From positions 124,001-188,000 of the forward strand of contig JAWSVB010000004.1 in NCBI GenBank assembly GCA_033852135.1: a DNA stretch of 64,000 nucleotides, given 5' to 3'. The notes beneath the pieces were generated by a model, which was not told the DNA's origin, ran no database searches, and saw only the letters and a program-made list of their open reading frames with translations. Position numbers and translations under genes: made by a program. Position 1 is the first letter of the stretch; each line of letters begins with the position of its first letter. The DNA comes from QZLE01 sp033852135 (GTDB lineage Bacteria > Pseudomonadota > Gammaproteobacteria > QZLD01). Positions 27,041-35,806 of the stretch are shown in pieces.

Positions 27041-27973
27041 CTATGGTGTAGAAACGGTTGTAGAGATGGTTGCAGTATATTCCCCCGGCGGAACTCCCAA
27101 CAGATCGGACTCTAATGCCTTCCAGGAAATATTAGCTGTACTACCGCCACTACATGTTTCATTACTGGTATGACCGCCAGTGACACCTGATAGTGATGGG
27201 TTATTAGCAGAATCTAGAGTAGAACGACCTGAAGTTCCAGTTGTATTATTCCAATAAACGGTAACTGGTATCTTGTCAGCACCATTCTCCAATACATAAT
27301 CGCCAGAATAGGTAGGTCCTTCCGCTAAAAGATCATAGCTGCCATCCGGGCTGTATATGCACACATCATCATTATTTGCTGCATCACCAGAACCACTCCA
27401 GGTACCGGACATATCAGTCAATCCAGTAACCCGAACACCACCACCGGTGACATCAAAATAGAATACTGGGCTAATGTAGCCAGAACCTATGGTGTTATTC
27501 AATTTTACTGTCACCCTAGTAGTACCGGTACCGATAGTCACATCAATGACAATATCAACATTTTCGGCATAAGGAGGGTATGAAGTACATGACGTAGAAG
27601 GTGGGTAATAGATGCAGTAGGAAGCAGGTGAGATGATGGTAGTGGACCAGCCGCTGCCGCCGCTTGTTGAGACCTGAGTAGTAAAGGGTATATAGTGCCC
27701 TAAAAGCTGATATGTTGCATTATAGATTCTTTCAACATTTGTGGTGAATCTAACTGTAGTTCCAGGTGGATGGCTACTACCACTGGCTGGGGAAGTTGCA
27801 TATACTTGTGTGTAGGGATCAGAGCACGGGCCTTCACATGGGGTCCAATCAACAGCAAAAGCAGTTTCCGCGCCAAAAACAAGCAATAGAACAAGAAAAG
27901 AGAGCAATAGCATCTTCACAAAGCGATAACCGCTTTGTATATCGGGAGCAAAATCCTTCTCAGCTAGAACCAT
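27041..27973 (-). CDS. Putative tip adhesin with C-terminal pilin domain
   Basis: About 310 residues. A hydrophobic export segment (LLLSFLVLLLVFGAETAFA) is preceded by about 20 residues from ATG 27973, which has a TAGGA site; a shorter start is possible. Residues about 40-180 form a beta-rich, Cys- and Pro-containing domain (CEGPCSDPYTQ, YCIYYPPSTSCTSYPP). The last about 130 residues repeat the pilin pattern (DDVCIY, SNETCSGG, final TATISTTV). A two-domain architecture with a C-terminal pilin domain is typical of fimbrial tip adhesins. The ligand is unknown. Confidence 0.65.
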   Translation of the reverse strand: MVLAEKDFAPDIQSGYRFVKMLLLSFLVLLLVFGAETAFAVDWTPCEGPCSDPYTQVYATSPASGSSHPPGTTVRFTTNVERIYNATYQLLGHYIPFTTQVSTSGGSGWSTTIISPASYCIYYPPSTSCTSYPPYAENVDIVIDVTIGTGTTRVTVKLNNTIGSGYISPVFYFDVTGGGVRVTGLTDMSGTWSGSGDAANNDDVCIYSPDGSYDLLAEGPTYSGDYVLENGADKIPVTVYWNNTTGTSGRSTLDSANNPSLSGVTGGHTSNETCSGGSTANISWKALESDLLGVPPGEYTATISTTVSTP

Positions 27974-28271
27974 CACATTTCCTACATAATAAAACACACC
28001 TATAACTAGGCGCATATAACTATTGTAGAGGTTTTTCTATAGTAAAAAAAACCTAAATGTCACAATTTTCTGGAAAACATGGCTAAGACCATGGCAAATA
28101 GGCTTTAACTTGTCATATAACAAACATAAACAATCATGTTTTCTATTTATTTATACAGTACAGCTTAGATTTTATATAACTGAACAATAGTAAATAAATA
28201 CCAAGTAAATTGCACTCCACCTGTTAAAAACCTATTATGAAATCTCTTTAATCACCTGGGGCTTCCATAGT

Positions 28272-28655
28272 ATGACAAACATCCTTACCAAACTACAAAG
28301 CGACCCATTTGCAAACTTACTTGGTGTTGAGATAGATGAGATTACATGCGGATACGCCAAATGCTCTTTAATAATAAAAGAGTCTATGCTTAACTTCGGT
28401 GGTTTTCCGCATGGAGGGATGATATTTTCCCTTGCCGACGTTGCTTTTTCTGGTGCTGCCTGCAGCCTACATCAAGCCTCAACTGCTCTGAATATTAACG
28501 GTAATTTCAGCGGCACTTCTAAGGTTGGCAACCGTATAGTTGCAGAAGCAAAACTAACCAATGAATCGAGAAAATTTTCCTACTTCACCATCGAAGTTAA
28601 GGATGGCGAGAAGCTAATTGCTTCATTCAATGGTACCGCATATAAAATTGCATAG
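28272..28655 (+). CDS. PaaI-like hotdog-fold thioesterase
   Basis: 127 residues, cytoplasmic. The HGGMIFSLADVAFS segment (about 49-62) is the diagnostic substrate/catalytic motif of PaaI-type acyl-CoA thioesterases (HGG plus an acidic residue on the next helix). Its size is standard. There are no neighbours of related function. It could act on phenylacetyl- or other acyl-CoAs; the sequence does not say which. It is divergent from the fimbrial adhesin gene, with about 300 bases between. Confidence 0.85.
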   Translation: MTNILTKLQSDPFANLLGVEIDEITCGYAKCSLIIKESMLNFGGFPHGGMIFSLADVAFSGAACSLHQASTALNINGNFSGTSKVGNRIVAEAKLTNESRKFSYFTIEVKDGEKLIASFNGTAYKIA

Positions 28656-29073
28656 TTTGGAAATAATATTCCATGGGCATAGGTAGTGCCTCAATCTTTC
28701 AGGCTAACTAGTAAAGCGCTAAGGCTTTACTCCAGCATATTGTGAGTACTTTTTCAGCTGAACCAGTAATTTCATAAACCCTTTGCGCCATACAATCATC
28801 GTAAGCTCCTTTACAACAACCACGCAACCAGCGTGAGCAGTCACGCTTCACCCTTGATTTAAAAGACATTTTCTTATACTAAAGTCTAATTGCAACCTAT
28901 TTGCTCTAGTTGCTATCATCAAGATCGATTATCCAAGGAATTTTATTAATAACAAAGGGATAATCTTAAGCTAGGTGCCCCTAAAGCATAACTATTAACC
29001 AGGGTCATTAACCATAACAACATGGATTTAATAGGGTGTAACTGCTCTATTGATACCTTTGGAGGAAATACTC
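28656..29073. other. Intergenic region between thioesterase and lipoprotein genes
   Basis: Apart from the small minus-strand candidate at 28708-28869, nothing clear is visible. The stretch nearest 29074 presumably carries the promoter for the lipoprotein, which has a very strong GGAGG at 29061-29065. Confidence 0.4.
28708..28869 (-). CDS. Possible small cysteine-rich protein
   Basis: 53 codons from ATG 28869 to TAG at 28708. The product is basic at the N-terminus and has five cysteines: DCSRWLRGCCKGAYDDC and one more in the C-terminal half (ICWSK). It lies in a 418-base region otherwise without a gene. The ribosome-binding site is weak (AAGAAA). No family is recognised. It may be a chance frame; codon statistics and homologues would decide. 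Confidence 0.3.
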   Translation of the reverse strand: MSFKSRVKRDCSRWLRGCCKGAYDDCMAQRVYEITGSAEKVLTICWSKALALY

Positions 29074-30162
29074 ATGAAATTAAAACACACCATTGCAGCC
29101 CTATTGGCATGCTCACTATTACAAGGGTGCGTAGTTGACCAAATCATTGATGGAACTGTAGTCAATGGCGAACCAAACTATGAAACAACATTAGGTTGGT
29201 CAGAAAATGGAGCTTATACCAAGCAAGGCAGGTTCTTCATCGTTGGTGGACAGGTTCCGCTTTATTTTAGCCAATCTTCTATATTTGAAGTTGTAAAAAA
29301 TGATGATGGTGGATATGAAAATGTATCTATCGTTGATGGCGAGATAAATGGGAACCTCTGTTACTTTGGAGGTCTTACATCTAAAGGAAACAAACTGTAT
29401 TCATCATGCGTGCAAATGGATTTTATTGAGCTACCAGGTTTTCCTCAACCGCTATTTCTACCTGTTGCCAACAAGCTTTATATTGTTGACTTAGACCAAC
29501 CAACTGATTCTGAAAACTACATCACCACTACCCTTTTACAAACCCCACTGCTTTCTTCCAATGGTATGGCTGTTGATAATAATGGAGATCTATACATATC
29601 CAACTCCATGGCATTTATGGCTAGTCTTTCTGGAATCCAAGGTGTTCCTGCAATTGTAAAAGTTAGCATGGGGGATACTATGATCGAATCACCTTGGCTA
29701 GCAGCTGACCAAGGTGGAATGTCTCCTAATGGTCTGCAACATCAAAATGGAAGTCTATATCTTGCTTCTGGGAACTCTCTAAATAAAATTCAGATTCAAG
29801 AGGATGGAAGTGCCGGAGAGATCACCCCTGTTTATATGGCAGACCCAGCTATTTTAATCGATGATTTTGATATCAAGAACAATATTATTGCTGCATCTCA
29901 AATTAAAACCATAATCCCTGATATTGTTTTAATGCTTTATCCAGATGCTGTTATTCCGGAAGAGCCAATCAGCAAGGTTGTTCTAATTAACACAGTGAAT
30001 GGTACAGAATTAGGCGAGCAGTCTTTTGCCGGTAACGCATTACCAAGTAGTGTTAAGTTCGGCAAGTGGCCTCTTTTTGAACCTTACTCGCTTATTGTAA
30101 CCGATGCTATCGGTACCGGTGGTTTATATCAATTAACAATTGAACCTAGTGATTTTCAATAA
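29074..30162 (+). CDS. Lipoprotein of unknown function, possible beta-propeller
   Basis: 362 residues. The N-terminus has a lipobox (LLQGC, Cys about 18) after MKLKHTIAALLACS. The rest is beta-rich with repeated NGDLYISNS- and NGSLYLASGNSL-like turns at intervals, as in SMP-30/gluconolactonase-like propellers, but no catalytic metal site could be verified. ATG 29074 with GGAGG eight bases upstream is the clear start; an upstream Met at 29050 lies before the ribosome-binding site. A strong shared terminator follows. Confidence 0.65.
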   Translation: MKLKHTIAALLACSLLQGCVVDQIIDGTVVNGEPNYETTLGWSENGAYTKQGRFFIVGGQVPLYFSQSSIFEVVKNDDGGYENVSIVDGEINGNLCYFGGLTSKGNKLYSSCVQMDFIELPGFPQPLFLPVANKLYIVDLDQPTDSENYITTTLLQTPLLSSNGMAVDNNGDLYISNSMAFMASLSGIQGVPAIVKVSMGDTMIESPWLAADQGGMSPNGLQHQNGSLYLASGNSLNKIQIQEDGSAGEITPVYMADPAILIDDFDIKNNIIAASQIKTIIPDIVLMLYPDAVIPEEPISKVVLINTVNGTELGEQSFAGNALPSSVKFGKWPLFEPYSLIVTDAIGTGGLYQLTIEPSDFQ

Positions 30163-30184
30163 CGCAGCTTTAAGCTTTAATACT

Positions 30185-30229
30185 TAAAAAAACGGCCAGA
30201 GTATATAAATTACTCTGGCCGTTTTTTTT
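30185..30229. terminator. Strong bidirectional terminator
   Basis: Perfect stem of 18 pairs, including AACGGCCAGAGTA/TACTCTGGCCGTT, flanked by A and T runs, between two converging genes (lipoprotein on +, ATPase on -). Confidence 0.92.
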
Positions 30230-30277
30230 ACCTGCAATTCAAATTACTCTTTTCTACTTGAAACCACTATGCACATA

Positions 30278-32695
30278 TCAATTAAGTTTTGCGATGTTAT
30301 CTGAATCTTTGTTCTGTAGAGCTGCAATAGTACTCCAGACCAGTGTTTCATCCATCATTTTGCGCACCATAAAATATGATGTTTCACCATCATTTACTAT
30401 CAAAACATCAGCAACTTCATTGCTAAAACGATCGACAAATGGGCGGATCTTACCCTCTTTATCCTTGCAACGCTCACAACGAGGGTTCCCCTTAGCTTTA
30501 CCGGTACAATGCAAAGCCGTATCTAAATAGGCCCGCAACAAGCACTTATCTTTACGTCGCAGCGCTACAGAGCTTACATCTCGGAAATTAAATAACGATA
30601 GATCTTTTGCTTCTATCCCCATCTGTTGTAGCTCCGCCAGCAGCTCCTCCTCTTCTGGCCTGCTATCACTACGGCTTAAATTAATTGATTCAAGCAACTC
30701 ATCTTTACCCCAAGAATTAATACTAAATTGACATGGCGTTGGCTCAAATACACTCTCGCAAAGTTCCAGCACTCTTGCTGCAGGGCGCACAGGTTCCGAA
30801 ACACCAGGAATCACCCTAATACACTCTTCAATAGTGGTTATTCCGCGAAGAATTTTGTACATACAGTCCTCTTTTAGAGTAACCAAATTTGCTCTCTGCT
30901 TAGCAATATCACGCAAATTCTTTAAATTGACTGTGTCACTAATTCCTCTTGAAACATCTGTAGTAACTGACAATACTTCATGGATAGCAACCCGGCCAAA
31001 GTATCCGGTTCCACTACACCTATCACAACGTGCGGCACCAAGCATTCCGGTACCATGCATAAATTTATAGTTCTGCGCCTCTGAAGGGGTCATACCCACT
31101 GCCATCAGCTGAGTCTCACTTGGTTTATGCTCTTCTATACATGTTGGGCAGATGCGGCGCACCAATCGCTGCGAAACAATTAATTCAAGTGTGCCACACA
31201 TTAAGTAATTATCTATCCCCATCTCCAGCAATCTATCTATTGTTCCGGTAGAGGTTTCGGTATGGATAGTAGAAAACACCTTATGACCAGTTAGGGCCGC
31301 TTTCATAATTGCGTCAGCAGTATTCTTATCACGCACCTCTCCAACCATAATCACATCTGGATTCTGCCGCATAATAGATACCATCGCTGTATCATATTGG
31401 AATCCTGATTTCTCATTTACTGCCCCCTGCGTAGCTCCTTTTAGGGTATATTCAATAGGATCCTCAATAGTTATGATATGTTTTTCTTCAGCTTGGATAA
31501 GTTGTACTAGCGCAGTATATAAACAAGTTGATTTTCCTGAGCCTGTTGGCCCACAAGCCAATATAATTCCTGACGGTGTCTGCAGGGCCTTTTTAAATTT
31601 ATGCAGATTAAGTGGTGACATACACAGATAGTCCAATGAATCTAATGATGAGTCATGAGTAAGCAAACGCATTACGCAGTTTTCACCATAAATACATGGG
31701 TAAGTGGAAACCCTTAACCCAAACTCTTTCCCTTTATATTTAACTGCAAACCCACCATCCTGAGGTACCCGATGTGAAGCTATATCCATTCCTGCCGCAG
31801 CCTTTACCGCGCTTATAACCTTGTTAGCTATACTCTTAGGAAAATGGGTAATAACATGCAATATTCCATCGATTGCAAAACGAATTCTCAATGAATATTC
31901 CAATGGTTCAAAATGGATATCCGAAGCCTTCATCTCTATAGCTTTTTTAATATAAAGGCGTAAAATCTGAATACTATCTGCGTTATCAAAAGCGGCACTA
32001 CGCTTGTCTTCCAATGAACTATGCCCAATGATATCAATATCATTGGCCTTATTCGCCTCATAATGACTACCTTCAAGCCTACCATCTGCCTCAAAAAATT
32101 CTAAAAACACAACCATATCTGGCTGTGGTGTATAAGCAACCCTTACAGAATAGCTCTTATAAAAGTTCTGCATCTGCTCTATAAGATCATGATTAAACGG
32201 GTCTGACATGATGATAGTGACCATGCCATCGGTGAGAAAATATGGAAAAACCAAGTTTTTCAGCATGAATTTCTTTGCTGGTAGTGGCTCAATTTTATGC
32301 GCTAATTCAATCTCTGGAATAATCTTAATAATATCTAGCTGGTAACACAGGGCCTCCATAAGTTCATCATGGCTGATGACCTCAACATCTTCTAGAATCT
32401 TACCTAGGCTTTTCTTTGACCCTTTTTGTTGCGCTCTTAATGCTGCACGGACCACTGTTGGCTTATCAATAACCCCCGTCTCAATCAAAAGATCTCCAAT
32501 TAGGATATCGAATTTTTTCCTTTGCAGCAGGCTTTGTATCGTTGACCTTTCAACAAGCTTTTTCTCTACCAGCAAGTGGGATAGAGAAACATCCTTTTCA
32601 TTACACTCTTCTACATAACTATCTAAATCATCACTCAAAAAGAGCTCTTCATCCTGTAGAATTTCAACAAACGTTTTTCTTTCAGCCATAATCAT
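30278..32695 (-). CDS. GspE/PilB-family secretion ATPase with extra C-terminal domain
   Basis: 805 residues, much longer than the usual about 570. Residues about 1-180 are a GspE/MshE-type N-terminal region. The ATPase core has Walker A GPTGSGKST, an Asp box (IITIEDPIEY), Walker B VIMVGEVRD, and a His box (STIHTETS). A tetracysteine zinc motif (CPTC and CDRCSG) is in the normal place. About 200 further residues follow, with another Cys cluster (CTGKAKGNPRCERCKD). It powers type II secretion or type IV pilus-like machines, but no partner gene is near. The start may be 32695 or 32689. Confidence 0.85.
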   Translation of the reverse strand: MIMAERKTFVEILQDEELFLSDDLDSYVEECNEKDVSLSHLLVEKKLVERSTIQSLLQRKKFDILIGDLLIETGVIDKPTVVRAALRAQQKGSKKSLGKILEDVEVISHDELMEALCYQLDIIKIIPEIELAHKIEPLPAKKFMLKNLVFPYFLTDGMVTIIMSDPFNHDLIEQMQNFYKSYSVRVAYTPQPDMVVFLEFFEADGRLEGSHYEANKANDIDIIGHSSLEDKRSAAFDNADSIQILRLYIKKAIEMKASDIHFEPLEYSLRIRFAIDGILHVITHFPKSIANKVISAVKAAAGMDIASHRVPQDGGFAVKYKGKEFGLRVSTYPCIYGENCVMRLLTHDSSLDSLDYLCMSPLNLHKFKKALQTPSGIILACGPTGSGKSTCLYTALVQLIQAEEKHIITIEDPIEYTLKGATQGAVNEKSGFQYDTAMVSIMRQNPDVIMVGEVRDKNTADAIMKAALTGHKVFSTIHTETSTGTIDRLLEMGIDNYLMCGTLELIVSQRLVRRICPTCIEEHKPSETQLMAVGMTPSEAQNYKFMHGTGMLGAARCDRCSGTGYFGRVAIHEVLSVTTDVSRGISDTVNLKNLRDIAKQRANLVTLKEDCMYKILRGITTIEECIRVIPGVSEPVRPAARVLELCESVFEPTPCQFSINSWGKDELLESINLSRSDSRPEEEELLAELQQMGIEAKDLSLFNFRDVSSVALRRKDKCLLRAYLDTALHCTGKAKGNPRCERCKDKEGKIRPFVDRFSNEVADVLIVNDGETSYFMVRKMMDETLVWSTIAALQNKDSDNIAKLN

Positions 32696-32848
32696 GAATC
32701 CATTGCTAATTAAAAAGTTGTAAGCGGTCCATTAATACCTATGTATGTGCCCAACCATATAAAGTATAGTTTATCAAAACTACGATATTGTAGATTTTTA
32801 TCATTACGTGATCTCTACACTAATAACATATGGATTAAGCATCCATAA

Positions 32849-32879
32849 AAAAAGCAGCTCATGATTAACGAGCTGCTTT
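32849..32879 (-). terminator. Terminator of the metalloprotease gene
   Basis: Stem AAAGCAGCTC/GAGCTGCTTT with a nine- to eleven-base loop, followed on the minus strand by a run of seven T residues, just after the metalloprotease stop. Confidence 0.85.
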
Positions 32880-32899
32880 ATCCATTTTTTCTATCTATT

Positions 32900-34693
32900 T
32901 TATTTTTTATGCTTCCATTTCTCTTTCGAGTCCACTCTTACCTTCTGCCCATTTAGTTGAATTAAATATCTATAGCCAATATAGATACTCATCAACGCAA
33001 GCAATAGTAGTCCTGTAGATCCGCCGCCACCGCCAGACCCACCACCATCACCTGATCCCCCGCTCACTTCATCTGTCGGTGCTGGCGCTGCAGGAGCGGC
33101 AACCGACTCATTAATCAATACGTAATCAGCATTATCAGCATCATAGTAATCTGCCATATCAGACGCTACCGTTACATCAACTCTAATCTCATCTACTGTA
33201 GTATAAGTTGTACTAAATGTAATAACCTCGATGGCACTGCCAAGCATATCGCCAAGACTACAACTTAATTGTCCTAAAGTTTCAGTACAAGTTGCGCCTA
33301 CTGCGCTATCAGCCACATAAGTAAGGTCGCTTGGCATATCCACTGTTAGCACAACTCCAGTAACGTCAACTGCTGTTTTATTAGTTACTGTTGCAGTTAA
33401 TTCAACATCACCCTCTACATCATCAGCTACTATATCTACCTTTATATCAGAAGTTGCCACAAAGCAGCTTTTAGACAGATTAGGGGTTATCTGTCCTTTT
33501 GAGCGCTCACTGAAATTTAATTCAATACTTGATGTAGCCGTTGGCCACATTATTCGAGTTCCATCAGATGCACTATCATGGGTGGCACCTAGGTTATGCC
33601 CCATCTCATGTGCAGAAACTATCAACTGTGCAGATGCAAATGATTCATAATTCTGCACCAGTGATACACGGTATCTTTTAGAGCTATAACATACGGTCCC
33701 AACATAAGCCAAACCCACAGTACTCCCATCAAAATTCTTACCACTAATCATTTGATTCAGCCCGTTATTATTAAAATCTGCTGAATCTGAAAAATAGTTA
33801 CCAGCTTCTACCAAAAGGGCATATGAGTCTGTTGTATCTGTATATGGGTCTGCAATATCATTAAATACAGTAATTTTGGTCAAATTTAGAGCAATCCCCA
33901 ACTCTTCTCTATAGATACCATCAATTTGATTATACAGAGACTGAATTTTTGAGGATGAATCTGCTCCATGAATAGCAAAGTATTCGTAATCAGCGATGAC
34001 ACCAACTCTAAGCTCTTTAATGCCATTACTTTCCATAATGGTAAGATCTGCTGACATTGCGCGCATTTCACTTACCATCTCGTCGAACTCTTCTGTTCCC
34101 CCCTCATGGGCATGCGCTATCAAATCTTCCTCATGGTCATGCTCCATGCCACAAAACTCAGGAGGAAGCCCAGTACCAACTTCAGACATGCGGTACATTA
34201 CCATCTCTTTCTTAGATGATTGGCTCACTGTTTTTACCAAGTTACGTTTTGGCTCAATGGTGTAAACCTCTTCTGGTGTGCGTATGGTACCAGTGATCTC
34301 CCCATCATTTATGCTAAGTCTTACCCATGAGCCAGCCACACCTTTAACCACACCTTTATAATATTTATAATCTGAGTTAGGTGTAACTACGCCGCCTTTC
34401 CACTCAACATTTAACTGATGATTGAACAATTCATTCTCTTCTAGCTGAAGCTGAAACTCCCTTCCCATTGCATGCACAACGATCTCTTCAACCAAAGCCC
34501 CAGATGCTGACCTTTGCGCTGCTACAAAATCTTTTGAGCTAGGAGCTGTTATTGAGACGCTATCAACCAGAGAGACTCTTTCTTGAACAAGAGCATTTTC
34601 ATAAGGTGATTTACTGCTTTGTGCAGCAAACGAAGTTATTGAAAAAATAACCCCTGTAGCCCATAAAGTTATTGCAATCCATTTATTAAACAT
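32900..34693 (-). CDS. Secreted reprolysin-like zinc metalloprotease with GlyGly-CTERM tail
   Basis: 597 residues from ATG 34693 (AAGGG nine bases upstream); other starts up to 34750 are possible. A signal peptide (cleavage near SFAA) leads to a propeptide-like region (about 30-210), then a metzincin catalytic domain with HEMGHNLGATHD (zinc His362, 366, 372; Glu363) and a Met-turn (RIMWP). A DUF11-like beta domain (about 420-530) follows. The tail is Gly-rich with GGGSGGGGG, a hydrophobic helix and basic residues: a GlyGly-CTERM, cut by rhombosortase in species that use type II secretion. Likely secreted or surface-attached. Confidence 0.85.
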   Translation of the reverse strand: MFNKWIAITLWATGVIFSITSFAAQSSKSPYENALVQERVSLVDSVSITAPSSKDFVAAQRSASGALVEEIVVHAMGREFQLQLEENELFNHQLNVEWKGGVVTPNSDYKYYKGVVKGVAGSWVRLSINDGEITGTIRTPEEVYTIEPKRNLVKTVSQSSKKEMVMYRMSEVGTGLPPEFCGMEHDHEEDLIAHAHEGGTEEFDEMVSEMRAMSADLTIMESNGIKELRVGVIADYEYFAIHGADSSSKIQSLYNQIDGIYREELGIALNLTKITVFNDIADPYTDTTDSYALLVEAGNYFSDSADFNNNGLNQMISGKNFDGSTVGLAYVGTVCYSSKRYRVSLVQNYESFASAQLIVSAHEMGHNLGATHDSASDGTRIMWPTATSSIELNFSERSKGQITPNLSKSCFVATSDIKVDIVADDVEGDVELTATVTNKTAVDVTGVVLTVDMPSDLTYVADSAVGATCTETLGQLSCSLGDMLGSAIEVITFSTTYTTVDEIRVDVTVASDMADYYDADNADYVLINESVAAPAAPAPTDEVSGGSGDGGGSGGGGGSTGLLLLALMSIYIGYRYLIQLNGQKVRVDSKEKWKHKK

Positions 34694-34750
34694 TGTAAAC
34701 ATCCCTTGAAAAAACACCTTACTTGCTTCATAGGTTATGAAGTTTTTCAT

Positions 34751-35095
34751 AGGACATTTATGACTTAAGTCTCAGTTTATATGGATTTTATTGTTTATTC
34801 ATTGTTTCAAGACTCCCTTCACTACAGCTTTAGATACATCGTCACACCCACTTCTTAGAGATGGTCACACTACAATAAATTAGGGTTTTCTAATGTGATT
34901 TTTGTGCTCTATTTATCAGAATATAGCAATATGTGAATTGGTCGTACTTGACTCTGTGACGAGTGATACATAACACCGAAGGCTTTGCGAACCTGGTCAC
35001 GCGCAGATATAGGAGGGGAAGCATATATTCACAGATTTTACCTGTGATTTCATACTTATCACGGTCAAGGGCTTTCTTTACTGTGACTTAAAAAT
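34751..35095. other. Untranslated region upstream of the metalloprotease
   Basis: About 345 bases with no plausible gene. It contains a small hairpin TCACAG/CTGTGA at 35029-35047, not the TGTGA-N6-TCACA of CRP sites. Presumably it holds the metalloprotease promoter and leader. A short CGCAAAGCC match to cyclic-di-GMP riboswitches on the minus strand was judged coincidental. Confidence 0.4.
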
Positions 35096-35097
35096 AC

Positions 35098-35137
35098 AAA
35101 ACGCTTATTGCATTTTTTATCATGCAATAAGCGTTTT
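35098..35137. terminator. Strong stem-loop downstream of DUF2059 gene
   Basis: Perfect 16-base-pair stem AAAACGCTTATTGCAT/ATGCAATAAGCGTTTT with an eight-base T-rich loop and T-rich flank. It lies downstream of the gene ending at 35163 and is likely its terminator. Confidence 0.85.
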
Positions 35138-35162
35138 ATTGGGCATGTAAATTTTACAACTA

Positions 35163-35702
35163 CTATTTTAAAAGGTTGTCGACCTCAGTTTGGACTGAGC
35201 TAACCATCTCCTCCTGCAGGCGAGGAAGATACAGCTCAGATAAAATTTGAAATGACTGTTGCATCAATTGATTTTTCTGCTGCTTATATTTGACCCCTGC
35301 AGCAGATTTAAAAAAGGCAATAATCTCTTTTAAATCTTGAGCGCTGTATAAGTTTGCATGAGCTGGATAAAACACATTTTCCGCAATATTATCAAAGCCC
35401 ATCTCTTTCCCTATCCATTGGTTTAAGCTTACTTGAGCTCGTGCAATAGCTAATGAGCTCTCTTCTTCACTAACTGTTTTTCCAGACTTATTGCTTTCAC
35501 TTAGAATATGGTTAAAAACTTGAGCTGTCTGCCGCCGAATAATATTCAATATCTTTTCATATTCGGCTACTCCACCAGTCTCCACCATATATTGTTGAAA
35601 TAATTTCTTCTTCTCAGTTTCATCAGCTGCCCATGCAGATGACATAACAGTTAACAAAACCAAAAATGCGGCTAAACTACTGCCTTTAACGTACTTTTTC
35701 AT
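35163..35702 (-). CDS. DUF2059 periplasmic protein
   Basis: 179 residues from ATG 35702, with AAGGGA about eight bases upstream; an upstream start would add 17 unlikely residues. The signal peptide ends near AWAA. The helical mature part shows the DUF2059 features: QWIGKE, then YSAQDLKEIIAFFKSAAGVK near residue 130 and a C-terminal QEEM. The function of the family is unsettled. It lies after a terminator of the upstream DsbA-like gene, so it probably has its own promoter. Confidence 0.8.
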   Translation of the reverse strand: MKKYVKGSSLAAFLVLLTVMSSAWAADETEKKKLFQQYMVETGGVAEYEKILNIIRRQTAQVFNHILSESNKSGKTVSEEESSLAIARAQVSLNQWIGKEMGFDNIAENVFYPAHANLYSAQDLKEIIAFFKSAAGVKYKQQKNQLMQQSFQILSELYLPRLQEEMVSSVQTEVDNLLK

Positions 35703-35753
35703 ACAACGTCCCTTATTAAAATAATTTAATTTATATCCGTTTCTTAATGACAA

Positions 35754-35789
35754 AAAAATACTCCCGCCCTATAAGGGAACGGGAGCATT
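35754..35789 (-). terminator. Terminator of the DsbA-like gene
   Basis: On the minus strand, stem GCTCCCG/CGGGAGT with an internal loop, then a run of seven T residues, 18 bases past the stop. Confidence 0.75.
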
Positions 35790-35806
35790 AGCTATATTAA
35801 CTAGCT

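Noticed and set aside
34940..35060. Minus-strand CGCAAAGCC stretch resembling part of a cyclic-di-GMP (GEMM) riboswitch upstream of the metalloprotease
   Set aside because: The other conserved half and the paired helices are missing, so the match is probably chance.
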